From Phocaeicola_A sp963652075 (GTDB lineage: Bacteria > Bacteroidota > Bacteroidia > Bacteroidales > Bacteroidaceae): DNA of 29,063 bases. A program made the position numbers and the translations under genes. Each line of letters starts with the position of its first letter. The first letter of the stretch is position 1. Positions 7,876 through 16,140 of this stretch are shown here, piece after piece. The notes under the pieces were generated by a model. The model was given only the letters and a program-made list of their open reading frames with translations. It made no database searches and had not been told where the DNA came from. The DNA lies in the NCBI GenBank assembly GCA_963652075.1, contig CAVJRQ010000054.1, positions 1 through 29,063 on the forward strand, in the 5' to 3' direction.

Positions 7876-9366
7876 ATGCTGAATAAAGATAAATCTGAAC
7901 TGCCGAACACCGCGCAAGGGACGGACGACCCGAACCGCTTGGTGAAGCGGATAGCTCAGGAGAAATATAAATACGGATTTACGACCGACGTGCATACGGA
8001 GGTCATCGAACGGGGTCTCAACGAAGAGGTGGTACGCCTGATATCGGCCAAGAAGAACGAGCCGGAATGGCTACTGGAGTTTCGTCTGAAAGCCTTTCGC
8101 TACTGGCAGACGCTGGAGATGCCTACGTGGGCGCATCTCACCATCCCCGAGATAGACTATCAGGCAATCTCGTACTACGCCGCTCCTACGAAGAAGGAAG
8201 GACCGAAAAACATGGACGAGGTAGACCCGGAACTGATAAAGACCTTTGATAAACTCGGCATCCCCTTGGAAGAGCGGATGGCGCTGAGCGGCGTGGCAGT
8301 GGACGCGGTGATGGATTCCATCTCCGTGAAGACCACTTTCAAGGAGACGCTTATGGAGAAGGGTATCATCTTCTGCTCCATCAGTGAGGCCGTGCGCGAA
8401 CATCCCGACTTGGTGAAGAGTTATTTGGGATCTGTAGTCCCCTACCGCGACAACTTCTTCGCAGCGTTGAACTCGGCCGTGTTTAGCGACGGGTCGTTCG
8501 TCTACATCCCCAAAGGGGTACGCTGTCCCATGGAACTCTCTACCTATTTCCGCATCAACGCCGCCAACACGGGACAGTTCGAACGTACGCTCATCGTGGC
8601 GGACGACGACAGCTACGTCTCCTACTTGGAGGGCTGCACCGCGCCTATGCGAGACGAGAACCAGCTCCACGCCGCTATTGTGGAGATTGTGGTGCATGAC
8701 CGTGCCGAGGTGAAATACAGCACCGTGCAGAACTGGTATCCAGGTGATGCCGAAGGCAAGGGCGGTGTCTACAACTTCGTCACCAAACGCGGCCATTGCA
8801 AGGGCGTGGACAGCAAGCTCTCGTGGACACAGGTGGAGACCGGGTCAGCCATCACATGGAAGTATCCGAGTTGCGTGCTGAGTGGCGACAACTCGCAAGC
8901 GGAGTTCTACTCCGTGGCGGTGACCAACAACTACCAACAGGCGGACACGGGTACCAAGATGATTCATTTGGGCAGGAACACCCGCAGCACCATCATCAGT
9001 AAAGGTATCTCTGCGGGCAAGAGCCAAAACTCCTACCGTGGACTGGTGAAGGTAGGCGAGCGGGCGGACAATGCGCGCAACTACAGCCAGTGCGACTCCT
9101 TGTTGCTGGGTAGCCAATGCGGAGCTCACACCTTTCCCTACATGGACGTACACAACGAAACCGCAGTGGTGGAACACGAGGCCACTACCTCCAAGATATC
9201 CGAAGACCAACTGTTCTACTGCAACCAACGGGGCATTCCCACGGAGGATGCCATTGGACTGATAGTGAACGGCTATGCCAAGGAAGTGCTCAACAAGCTG
9301 CCTATGGAGTTTGCCGTGGAGGCGCAGAAGCTCCTCTCCGTGTCGCTTGAGGGCAGTGTAGGATAA
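7876..9366 (+). CDS. sufB: Fe-S cluster assembly scaffold protein SufB
   Basis: A 496-residue SufB, the same size as the E. coli protein (495). It forms the SufBC2D scaffold on which Fe-S clusters are built in the cytoplasm. The long beta-helix core is present (YIPKGVRCPMELSTYFRINAANTGQFERTLIVADD). The C-terminal block retains the functional residues: Cys406 (SQCDSLLLG), matching E. coli Cys405, and E433-H434-E435 (EHEATTS), matching the E. coli Glu/His/Glu cluster. It is the first suf gene and follows cvpA by 3 bases; sufC follows after 31 bases. No IscR- or SufR-type regulator gene and no sufA or sufE homologue occur in the window. Confidence 0.97.
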   Translation: MLNKDKSELPNTAQGTDDPNRLVKRIAQEKYKYGFTTDVHTEVIERGLNEEVVRLISAKKNEPEWLLEFRLKAFRYWQTLEMPTWAHLTIPEIDYQAISYYAAPTKKEGPKNMDEVDPELIKTFDKLGIPLEERMALSGVAVDAVMDSISVKTTFKETLMEKGIIFCSISEAVREHPDLVKSYLGSVVPYRDNFFAALNSAVFSDGSFVYIPKGVRCPMELSTYFRINAANTGQFERTLIVADDDSYVSYLEGCTAPMRDENQLHAAIVEIVVHDRAEVKYSTVQNWYPGDAEGKGGVYNFVTKRGHCKGVDSKLSWTQVETGSAITWKYPSCVLSGDNSQAEFYSVAVTNNYQQADTGTKMIHLGRNTRSTIISKGISAGKSQNSYRGLVKVGERADNARNYSQCDSLLLGSQCGAHTFPYMDVHNETAVVEHEATTSKISEDQLFYCNQRGIPTEDAIGLIVNGYAKEVLNKLPMEFAVEAQKLLSVSLEGSVG

Positions 9367-9397
9367 TGTTTTTACGTATCACAGAAAATTCAAAGCA

Positions 9398-10150
9398 ATG
9401 TTAGAGATAAAAGATTTGCATGCCACCATCAATGGCAAAGAGATATTGAAAGGCATCAACCTTACGGTGAAGACGGGTGAGGTGCATGCCATCATGGGTC
9501 CCAACGGCTCGGGTAAAAGCACGCTCAGCAATGTGCTGGTGGGTCATCCCGCCTATGAGGTGACCAAGGGTTCCGTCACGTTCGACGGCAAGGACTTGCT
9601 GAAGATGAGCCCCGAAGACCGCAGCCACGAAGGGTTGTTCCTCTCTTTCCAATACCCTGTGGAGATTCCCGGCGTGAGCATGGTCAACTTCATGCGTACC
9701 GCCGTCAACGAACAGCGTAAGTACAAAGGACTTCCGGCTTTGAGCGCAAGCGAGTTCCTGAAACTGATGCGTGAGAAGCGGGCGGTTGTGGAGCTGGACA
9801 ATAAACTGGCCAACCGCTCCGTGAACGAAGGCTTCAGCGGCGGCGAGAAGAAGCGCAACGAAATCTTCCAGATGGCGATGCTCGAACCGAAGCTCAGCAT
9901 CCTGGACGAGACGGACTCCGGTCTCGACATCGATGCCTTGCGCATCGTGGCTGAAGGGGTCAACAAACTGAAGACCCCCGAGACGAGCGTGATGGTGATT
10001 ACCCACTACCAACGCCTGCTCGACTACATCAAGCCGGACATCGTGCATGTGCTCTACAAAGGACGCATCGTGAAGACCGCCGGTCCGGAACTGGCTCTGG
10101 AGCTGGAAGAAAAAGGATATGATTGGATAAAGAAAGAGTTGGGAGAGTAA
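9398..10150 (+). CDS. sufC: Fe-S cluster assembly ATPase SufC
   Basis: A 250-residue ABC-type ATPase that powers conformational change of the SufB-SufD scaffold. Walker A is GPNGSGKS at 34-41, the Q-loop is in SFQYPVEIPGV, the signature is SGGEKKR from 147, Walker B ends at D170-E171 (ILDETDSGLD) and the switch histidine is His203 (VITHYQRLL). LDETDSGLDIDALRIV and the signature SGGEKKRNEI are characteristic of SufC rather than of membrane transporters, and no membrane-spanning partner is nearby. It is followed by sufD after a single base. Confidence 0.97.
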   Translation: MLEIKDLHATINGKEILKGINLTVKTGEVHAIMGPNGSGKSTLSNVLVGHPAYEVTKGSVTFDGKDLLKMSPEDRSHEGLFLSFQYPVEIPGVSMVNFMRTAVNEQRKYKGLPALSASEFLKLMREKRAVVELDNKLANRSVNEGFSGGEKKRNEIFQMAMLEPKLSILDETDSGLDIDALRIVAEGVNKLKTPETSVMVITHYQRLLDYIKPDIVHVLYKGRIVKTAGPELALELEEKGYDWIKKELGE

Positions 10151-10151
10151 G

Positions 10152-11495
10152 ATGAAGTCAGAACAACAATATATCGACCTGTTCCGCCAGTGCGAGGCGA
10201 CTCTCAACGAGCATAGTGCGGAGGTACTGAACGCGTTGCGCCCACGTGCCTTCGACGACTTCTGCCGGTTGGGATTCCCTACACGCAAGCAGGAACGGTA
10301 CAAATATACCGACATGGCGGAGCTCTTCGCTCCGGATTACGGGCTGAACCTGAACCGACTGACGATCCCCGTCAATCCCTACGAAGTATTCAAGTGTGAC
10401 GTGCCCAACATGAGTACCCAACTCTATTTCTTGGTGAACGACATGTTCTGCTCGCAGGCGTTGCCCAAAGGCCATCTGCCCGATGGTGTACTGTTGGGGA
10501 GCCTCAAGGAGGTAGCCGCAAGTCATCCCGCTTTGGTGGAACAATACTATGGTAAGTTGGCAGACACCTCCAAAGACGGTGTCGTGGCGCTCAATACGAT
10601 GTTGGCCCAGGATGGTTTCATCCTGTATGTGCCCGATGGGGTGGTGCTGAACAAACCCATCCAGCTGGTCAATATATGGCATGCCGATGTTGACCTCATG
10701 GCCAATCGCCGTTTGCTGGTCATTCTGGGCGAACGTGCCGAAGCCAGTCTGCTGGTGTGCGACCATGCCATGGATGCCCATAAGTTCCTGGGGACGCAAG
10801 TCACCGAAATCTTTGCCGGCGTAGGTTCGCGCTTGGACTACTACGAACTGGAAGAGACGCACAACGACACGGTTCGCTGCGCCAACCTCTTCGTGCGTCA
10901 GGAGGCGGACAGCAATGTGTTGCTCAACGGTATGACTTTGCACAACGGCACTACCCGCAACACCGTAGAGGTGTCGCTCGCGGGACGTGGTGCGGAAATC
11001 AACCTGTTGGGTATGGCCATCGAGGACAAACACCAACGGGTGGACAACCACACGTTTATCGACCATCTGGTGTCCGATTGCACCAGCAACGAACTCTTTA
11101 AATACGTTCTCGACGACAGTGCCGTGGGTGCTTTTGCCGGCAAGGTGCTTGTGCGCGAGGGAGCGCAGCGAACCTCCTCGCAGCAGACTAACCGCAACCT
11201 CTGCGCCACCCGTGAGGCTCGTATGTTCACGCAGCCGCAACTGGAAATCTATGCCGACGACGTGAAGTGCAGCCATGGTGCTACGGTAGGCCAACTCGAT
11301 GACGAGGCTCTGTTCTACATGCGCCAGCGAGGTATCTCCGAACGGGAGGCCCGCATGCTGCTGATGTTCGCCTTTGTGAACGATGTGCTCGACGGCATCC
11401 GCTTGGACGCGTTGAAGGAACGTCTGCGCCGGTTGGTGGAGAAACGTTTCCGGGGTGAGCTGAACAAATGCCAAGGATGCACCATCTGTAAATAG
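10152..11495 (+). CDS. sufD: Fe-S cluster assembly protein SufD
   Basis: A 447-residue partner of SufB in the SufBC2D complex, close to the usual length (about 420-450). The C-terminal core has the SufB/SufD family pattern, with QTNRNL, then VKCSHGATVGQLDDEALFYMRQRGI, in which His375 corresponds to the conserved histidine at the SufB-SufD interface where clusters form. The start is one base after the sufC stop. The last residues, KCQGCTICK, place Cys440, Cys443 and Cys446 in a CxxCxxC pattern at the very end, which E. coli SufD lacks. sufS follows after 7 bases. Confidence 0.95.
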   Translation: MKSEQQYIDLFRQCEATLNEHSAEVLNALRPRAFDDFCRLGFPTRKQERYKYTDMAELFAPDYGLNLNRLTIPVNPYEVFKCDVPNMSTQLYFLVNDMFCSQALPKGHLPDGVLLGSLKEVAASHPALVEQYYGKLADTSKDGVVALNTMLAQDGFILYVPDGVVLNKPIQLVNIWHADVDLMANRRLLVILGERAEASLLVCDHAMDAHKFLGTQVTEIFAGVGSRLDYYELEETHNDTVRCANLFVRQEADSNVLLNGMTLHNGTTRNTVEVSLAGRGAEINLLGMAIEDKHQRVDNHTFIDHLVSDCTSNELFKYVLDDSAVGAFAGKVLVREGAQRTSSQQTNRNLCATREARMFTQPQLEIYADDVKCSHGATVGQLDDEALFYMRQRGISEREARMLLMFAFVNDVLDGIRLDALKERLRRLVEKRFRGELNKCQGCTICK

Positions 11496-11502
11496 AACAA
11501 CC

Positions 11503-12720
11503 ATGATGTACGATATCAACAAAGTGAGGGAAGACTTTCCCATCCTGCAACGCGAGGTCTATGGCCGGCCTCTCGTCTATTTCGACAACGGGGCTACCAC
11601 CCAGAAGCCCCGTTGCGTGGTGGAGGCTATCACCAACGAATACTATTCCGTGAACGCCAATGTGCACCGGGGCGTGCATTTCCTCTCCCAACAGGCCACC
11701 GAACTCCATGAAGCCTCCCGTGAGACGGTGCGCCGGTTCATCAACGCACGCTCTACCAACGAGATTGTCTTTACCCGGGGCACCACGGAGAGCATCAACC
11801 TGCTTGCCGCCAGCTTTGGCGATGCCTTCATGCAGGAAGGCGATGAGGTCATCGTCTCCGTGATGGAACACCACAGCAACATCGTTCCTTGGCAACTGTT
11901 GGCTGCCCGCAAGGGCATCGCCTTGAAGGTGATGCCGATGAACGACCGTGGCGAACTCCTTCTCGACGAGTACGAGAAGCTCTTCTCCGACAAGACGAAG
12001 ATCGTCTGCGTGGCGCATGTGAGCAATGTGTTGGGCTCTGTCAATCCCGTGAAGCGGATGATTGCCACCGCTCATGCCCATGGTGTGCCCGTACTGGTGG
12101 ACGGGGCGCAGTCCGTTCCCCACATGCCTGTCGACGTGCAGGACCTGGATGCCGACTTCTTCGCCTTCAGTGGCCATAAAGTCTATGGACCAACTGGCGT
12201 GGGCGTGCTCTATGGCAAGGAGGCGTGGCTTGATAAACTGCCTCCTTATCAGGGCGGTGGGGAGATGATACAGAGCGTATCCTTCGAGAAGACTACCTTC
12301 AACGAGCTGCCTTATAAGTTTGAGGCAGGCACCCCCGACTACATCGGCACCACCTCTTTGGCAAAGGCACTCGACTACGTCACCGCCTTGGGCATGGAAA
12401 ACATTGCCGCTTACGAGCATGAGTTGACGCAGTACGCCATGCAGCGTCTGCGCACCGTCGAGGGAATGCGCATCTATGGCGAGGCTGCGGAGAAGGGCAG
12501 CGTGGTTTCCTTCCTTGTCGGTAACATCCATCATTTTGATATGGGTACGTTGCTCGACCGCCTGGGCATTGCTGTCCGCACCGGACACCATTGCGCCCAG
12601 CCCTTGATGCAACGCTTAGGTATAGAGGGCACTGTGCGCGCCTCCTTCGCCCTCTACAATACCAAGGAGGAGGTTGATGTGTTGGTAGCTGGCATCGAAC
12701 GCGTGAGCTGGATGTTCTGA
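11503..12720 (+). CDS. sufS: Cysteine desulfurase SufS
   Basis: A 405-residue PLP-dependent group II cysteine desulfurase, supplying persulfide sulfur to the Suf scaffold. Lys226 in SGHKVYGPTG is the PLP-binding lysine and Cys364 in RTGHHCAQP is the persulfide cysteine; both fall at the same numbers as in E. coli SufS. DNGATTQKP near the N-terminus and EHHSNIVPWQ (PLP ring stacking His) are also family hallmarks. In E. coli SufS needs SufE as sulfur acceptor; none is encoded here, so a SufU/SufE-type partner would have to lie elsewhere. It is the last gene of the rightward block and converges on the ATPase gene. Confidence 0.97.
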   Translation: MMYDINKVREDFPILQREVYGRPLVYFDNGATTQKPRCVVEAITNEYYSVNANVHRGVHFLSQQATELHEASRETVRRFINARSTNEIVFTRGTTESINLLAASFGDAFMQEGDEVIVSVMEHHSNIVPWQLLAARKGIALKVMPMNDRGELLLDEYEKLFSDKTKIVCVAHVSNVLGSVNPVKRMIATAHAHGVPVLVDGAQSVPHMPVDVQDLDADFFAFSGHKVYGPTGVGVLYGKEAWLDKLPPYQGGGEMIQSVSFEKTTFNELPYKFEAGTPDYIGTTSLAKALDYVTALGMENIAAYEHELTQYAMQRLRTVEGMRIYGEAAEKGSVVSFLVGNIHHFDMGTLLDRLGIAVRTGHHCAQPLMQRLGIEGTVRASFALYNTKEEVDVLVAGIERVSWMF

Positions 12721-12747
12721 CGAGCCTGTTCACTTGAAAGAAGACCG

Positions 12748-12778
12748 GAACGGTTTTCGGGACGCATCGAAAACGTTC
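12748..12778. terminator. Hairpin between sufS and the convergent ATPase gene
   Basis: GAACGGTTTTCG pairs with CGAAAACGTTC across an 8-base loop, with one bulged base. It lies 28 bases after the sufS stop in the 105-base convergent gap. There is no U-tract on either side, so termination activity is uncertain. Confidence 0.3.
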
Positions 12779-12825
12779 TCGAATCCATGCCTTGGTGTAA
12801 GTGTCCCGACTGGTATATGCACCGT

Positions 12826-14175
12826 TTACAGAAGTCCGGCCATGTAGAGCGGAAGATAGGTGATACCGTCCTTTTCCATGATGTCGGCGGAATGGAGGAC
12901 GTATGATTCCGCTAACATGGGAGCATACTTCGCCCTCAGTTTCTTAAGTGAACTGAGTTTGTATCCGGTGCTCGACTTTACCTCTATCGGTGAAATGTTG
13001 TGTCTGTTTGTGATGACCGGCTTGGCTATAAGGAAGTCTATCTCCATTCGCTCATTCGCATCGGTGGAGGAGTTTCTCGAATAGAAGAATAGTTTATGCC
13101 CCGCAGCACGTAGCATTTGCGCTACGATGTTCTCGACAAACATTCCTTCGTTCAGTTCAAGTTTTCCCAAAGCCAGCTTTAGATATAGTTCGTTCCCCAT
13201 GATAGCGTTTACATTGAATGCGTGACTTATCAGAAGCCCCGTGTCTGCCATGTAACATTTGAGGGTAGTGCGCTCTTCGTTGAGCCGTAAACCAAGGTCA
13301 GGTGCTGTGGCATTGTAACAGATGTTGACGACCCTGGATTCTTCCAACCAGAAGAATGAAGACTCATAGTCCCTGTAACGGGCCTTGTCGCTTAAGTCCG
13401 CCAGACGGAATTTCTTTTCGTGGCGGCTCAACGCCGTGGGTATCTCATCAAACACGGCCTTCACTTTTGTCTCATTGCCTACGGCATACTTCTCGATATC
13501 GGCTTTGTAGAGGTTGAGTATATTACGCTTTACCTCATCTACCCTCATGAAATCCTTGGTTTCCACATATTCGGCTACAGCCTGCGGCATGCCCCCTACA
13601 ATCATATAATGGCGGAAATAGTCCATGACCTTACGATGAAGAGGCCCTAACGGTTGTCGGCTCTCGTAACATTCTTTGATAAAGGGCATAAGGCGCTCCT
13701 CGCCTACAGCCCAAAGAAACTCTTCGAAGTCCATGGGAAACATGTCTATACGATGCTCCTCGGAAGGTATGACAATATCCTTCACGTTACGGTTGATGCT
13801 GACCAAGGAACCGGTCTCTATGTAATCGTAGCGTCCGTCCTTCACCAGGTATTTGATGGCTGCTCGTGCAGGAGGATAAAGTTGTACCTCATCAAAAATA
13901 ATAACAGAGTCGCGTTCGTGTAGCGTCACGCCAAAGTATAACGAAAGATAGCTGAAGAAGGTGTCGAGATTCTTTAGGTATTTGTCGAAGATTTCCATCA
14001 ACTGCCCGTCTGCGTTGTTGAAATCGACTAATATGTATGACTGATACTCGGAACTGGCGAATGCCTCCACGATATAGCTTTTCCCTATACGGCGTGCCCC
14101 GTCAATCATCAAGGCGGACTTCCCTTTTGACTGTTGTTTCCAACGGAGCATCTCTGTAAAAATCTTTCTCTTCAT
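12826..14175 (-). CDS. AAA_14 / DUF4143-type orphan ATPase
   Basis: A 449-residue cytoplasmic ATPase of the AAA_14 plus DUF4143 architecture, common in Bacteroidales, with no settled cellular role. Walker A is the family's variant GARRIGKS at 26-33 and Walker B is IIFDEVQ with D95-E96. ETGSLVS at about 120-126 is at the sensor position. The C-terminal DUF4143 part (about 210-449) contains FVEN (346-349), MEID with D380 and PIEVKS with E398 and K400, a spacing like the D...ExK core of PD-(D/E)XK nucleases, although nuclease activity is not established for the family. The start at MKRKIF is preferred over an in-frame start 24 codons upstream, because that extension is made of a repeated DNA motif (NRHFV twice) that looks like an operator. 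No partner genes flank it, and it reads more A+T-rich than its neighbours by eye. It may have arrived by transfer. Confidence 0.88.
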   Translation of the reverse strand: MKRKIFTEMLRWKQQSKGKSALMIDGARRIGKSYIVEAFASSEYQSYILVDFNNADGQLMEIFDKYLKNLDTFFSYLSLYFGVTLHERDSVIIFDEVQLYPPARAAIKYLVKDGRYDYIETGSLVSINRNVKDIVIPSEEHRIDMFPMDFEEFLWAVGEERLMPFIKECYESRQPLGPLHRKVMDYFRHYMIVGGMPQAVAEYVETKDFMRVDEVKRNILNLYKADIEKYAVGNETKVKAVFDEIPTALSRHEKKFRLADLSDKARYRDYESSFFWLEESRVVNICYNATAPDLGLRLNEERTTLKCYMADTGLLISHAFNVNAIMGNELYLKLALGKLELNEGMFVENIVAQMLRAAGHKLFFYSRNSSTDANERMEIDFLIAKPVITNRHNISPIEVKSSTGYKLSSLKKLRAKYAPMLAESYVLHSADIMEKDGITYLPLYMAGLL

Positions 14176-14209
14176 AGCTATCTGTTTTATAGGCTCTAAT
14201 ACTTGTGTA

Positions 14210-14259
14210 TGCACGAAATGACGATTGTTTTGCATGCCAAATTGCACGAAATGACGATT
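14210..14259. repeat. Two exact 17-base direct repeats upstream of the ATPase gene
   Basis: TGCACGAAATGACGATT occurs at 14210-14226 and 14243-14259, a 33-base period (about three helical turns). On the gene's strand they read AATCGTCATTTCGTGCA and lie between the probable -7 element and the start codon, a position suited to a repressor or autoregulatory site. Confidence 0.85.
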
Positions 14260-14268
14260 TCTATAATG

Positions 14269-14276
14269 CGAAGGTA
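14269..14276 (-). promoter_or_regulatory. Possible -7 element for the ATPase gene
   Basis: On the minus strand TACCTTCG differs from TAnnTTTG at one position. It lies about 95 bases before the ATG at 14175 and just upstream of the direct repeats. No TTTG occurs at the right distance, so this is tentative. Confidence 0.3.
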
Positions 14277-14336
14277 TTTATTTTTCTACATAATCCGACC
14301 TTTTCTACTTGTTTTTTGCGTTAGAAACTAAACGAA

Positions 14337-14372
14337 CTTGCCCAAGCATACCGTGAGGTACGCTTGGGCAAG
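14337..14372 (-). terminator. Terminator hairpin after the susC-susD pair
   Basis: Arms of 16 bases (14337-14352 and 14357-14372) pair around a 4-base loop. The one mismatch on the plus strand becomes a G-U pair in RNA of the minus strand, so the hairpin is complete in the leftward transcript. It is followed by a T-rich stretch (GTTCGTTTAGTTTCT). It lies 50 bases after the SusD stop. Confidence 0.65.
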
Positions 14373-14421
14373 CAATCCTGAAAACCACCTAAATGTTATC
14401 TTGTAAAAAACGAATACCTAC

Positions 14422-16128
14422 TTATTGCCAACTATATTTCAATGCGGCGTTCTTGTTCTCCGGATTCTGCTCCAGCAAGGTGTTGGAACTCATGTCGCTT
14501 GAAGGAATCTTCCACAACCAGCTCTTGGTCGGCTTGTGGGTCATCGGGTAGGGGAAGAAGACTTTCTTGCGAGAGTTTACTGTTCCAGCTTTCAGCTCGA
14601 TATTCTGCATGTAGATAGAATAGCTTCTCCAAGCCTGCTCCTCTTTTCTGTCACCAAGAACGCCCTTGCGGAGCTCGTCATAGTAAGCCTTGCATTCGCC
14701 GGGGAACTCCCACAGACGCTCCTGCAGAATGGCCTCGTCCATCTCTTTCTGGCTCATTGATCCGAGAGCGGACAGACCGGCACGCTGGTGTACGCGGTTC
14801 AGCTCTGTCAATCCATCGCCAGCCTGCAGCAAGTTGGCTGCCTCGGCGTAGTTCAGCAACACCTCGGAATAACGAAGCATCGGGAAGTTGGCGGCAGGCA
14901 TACTCTCGTAAAGGTTGTTATCTGCCCATGGATCAAAATACTTAGCGTTGAGCAAGCACATGAAAGAGTAGTCACGACCGCTTTCAATCAAGAAGGGAGA
15001 ACCTTCTGAGTCTTTCCAATACTCGTCATCCACATCATACGTATAGGTTACGTCCTTCTTGTCGGTAAACTGGGTCAACAGTACGTCACGACGACGGTCG
15101 TTGTCGCTGTAGGAACGATAGAGGTCTACCGTAGGCCCGAAACGGCTATAGTATGCTCCGGCTACAATCTTGCCGTCTTTCTTCATACCTCCGTAAGGAC
15201 CGAAGTCGATACCCATGCTGTTTGTTCCTCCGTCACCGTTGAAGAACTGGAGTTCGAACACGGACTCAATGTTGTTCTTGGCGTTCTGGTTGAACCAGTA
15301 CCAGAGGTTGGTGTAGTCGGGTACCAAGTCGTATACATTCTGGTCGATGACCATTTTGCTGTACTTCTTGCTCAACTCCAACTCTTCCTTGTTGGCGGAG
15401 AAGTTATCCTCGTTGCTGATGGTAGCCTTGTAGAGGTAAGCCTCACCCAGCAGGGCGTAGCATGAACCGGATGTGGCGCGCCATACGTCATAGCCAGATG
15501 TTCCGCGCTTCGGCAACATCTCCGCAGCTTCTTTCAGGTCGCTGAAGATTTGTTCCCATACCTTGTCGGCTGATTCACGTGCGGTCTTCAGTCCAGTAAC
15601 ACCTGCCGTATAGGTAGTAGGTATCGGGCAACCGCCGTAGATACGGACGATGTGATAGAAAGAGTAGGCACGCAAGAAGAGGGCTTGGCCTTTCAGACGG
15701 TTACGGCTTTCGTCGCTCATGCTTACGTCATCGGCACGTCCAAGCACGATGTTGGCATCATTGATGGTCGCGTAGGATTTGTTCCACAGGTCGGAGAAGG
15801 TGTTGTTGATGTTCTCCATGTCCGACCATGTGTTACGGTATTGGTTTTGTCCCTCCTTACGGTAGTTGGCTTCGCCTTGGTCAGTCAATATCTCAATAGG
15901 GGTCATGTAGTTACGCGTGCTGGAGGCCATGTTGCGAAAAGCGTGGTACGCATTGTTCAGCGCGGCACTAATGTCTGATTCCGTTTTGTAGAACTGGTCC
16001 GGTGCGATAAACGTATACGGGTTCTCATCCAGGTTCGTGCAGCCGGTATAGGTTAGGGCGGCCAACGCTACCGCGCCAAATGCGGTATACTTTTTAATAT
16101 GTGATAAGATTGTATTCATATAAATCAT
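14422..16128 (-). CDS. SusD/RagB family outer-membrane glycan-binding lipoprotein
   Basis: A surface lipoprotein of about 568 residues that caps its SusC partner and binds glycan for import. The N-terminus has a short basic stretch, a hydrophobic segment and ALAALTYTGC, with Cys30 as the lipid-attachment cysteine, followed by NLDENPY. The N-terminal helical part carries the SusD pattern of TPR-like helices (DISAALNNAYHAFRNM; GQALFLRAYSFYHIVRIYGGCPIPT, the highly conserved A-x-x-Y-x-L-V-x-x-Y-G-x-x-P block). The C-terminus has MLRYSEVLLNYAEAANLL, also typical. The start could be three codons further in (16119, MNTIL); both follow the susC stop closely, so translation is coupled. The substrate cannot be read from sequence. 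The nearby lyase and GH105 genes suggest a uronate-containing polysaccharide. Confidence 0.95.
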   Translation of the reverse strand: MIYMNTILSHIKKYTAFGAVALAALTYTGCTNLDENPYTFIAPDQFYKTESDISAALNNAYHAFRNMASSTRNYMTPIEILTDQGEANYRKEGQNQYRNTWSDMENINNTFSDLWNKSYATINDANIVLGRADDVSMSDESRNRLKGQALFLRAYSFYHIVRIYGGCPIPTTYTAGVTGLKTARESADKVWEQIFSDLKEAAEMLPKRGTSGYDVWRATSGSCYALLGEAYLYKATISNEDNFSANKEELELSKKYSKMVIDQNVYDLVPDYTNLWYWFNQNAKNNIESVFELQFFNGDGGTNSMGIDFGPYGGMKKDGKIVAGAYYSRFGPTVDLYRSYSDNDRRRDVLLTQFTDKKDVTYTYDVDDEYWKDSEGSPFLIESGRDYSFMCLLNAKYFDPWADNNLYESMPAANFPMLRYSEVLLNYAEAANLLQAGDGLTELNRVHQRAGLSALGSMSQKEMDEAILQERLWEFPGECKAYYDELRKGVLGDRKEEQAWRSYSIYMQNIELKAGTVNSRKKVFFPYPMTHKPTKSWLWKIPSSDMSSNTLLEQNPENKNAALKYSWQ

Positions 16129-16140
16129 TCTTTTTTAAGG

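Noticed and set aside
10158..11543. Long antisense open frame across sufD (about 461 codons)
   Set aside because: Same effect. The sense frame is a complete SufD and the antisense product has no features.
14176..14247. 24-codon N-terminal extension of the ATPase
   Set aside because: It is composed of the duplicated 17-base motif and gives a repeated NRHFV peptide. The start at 14175 (MKRKIF) begins the conserved domain.
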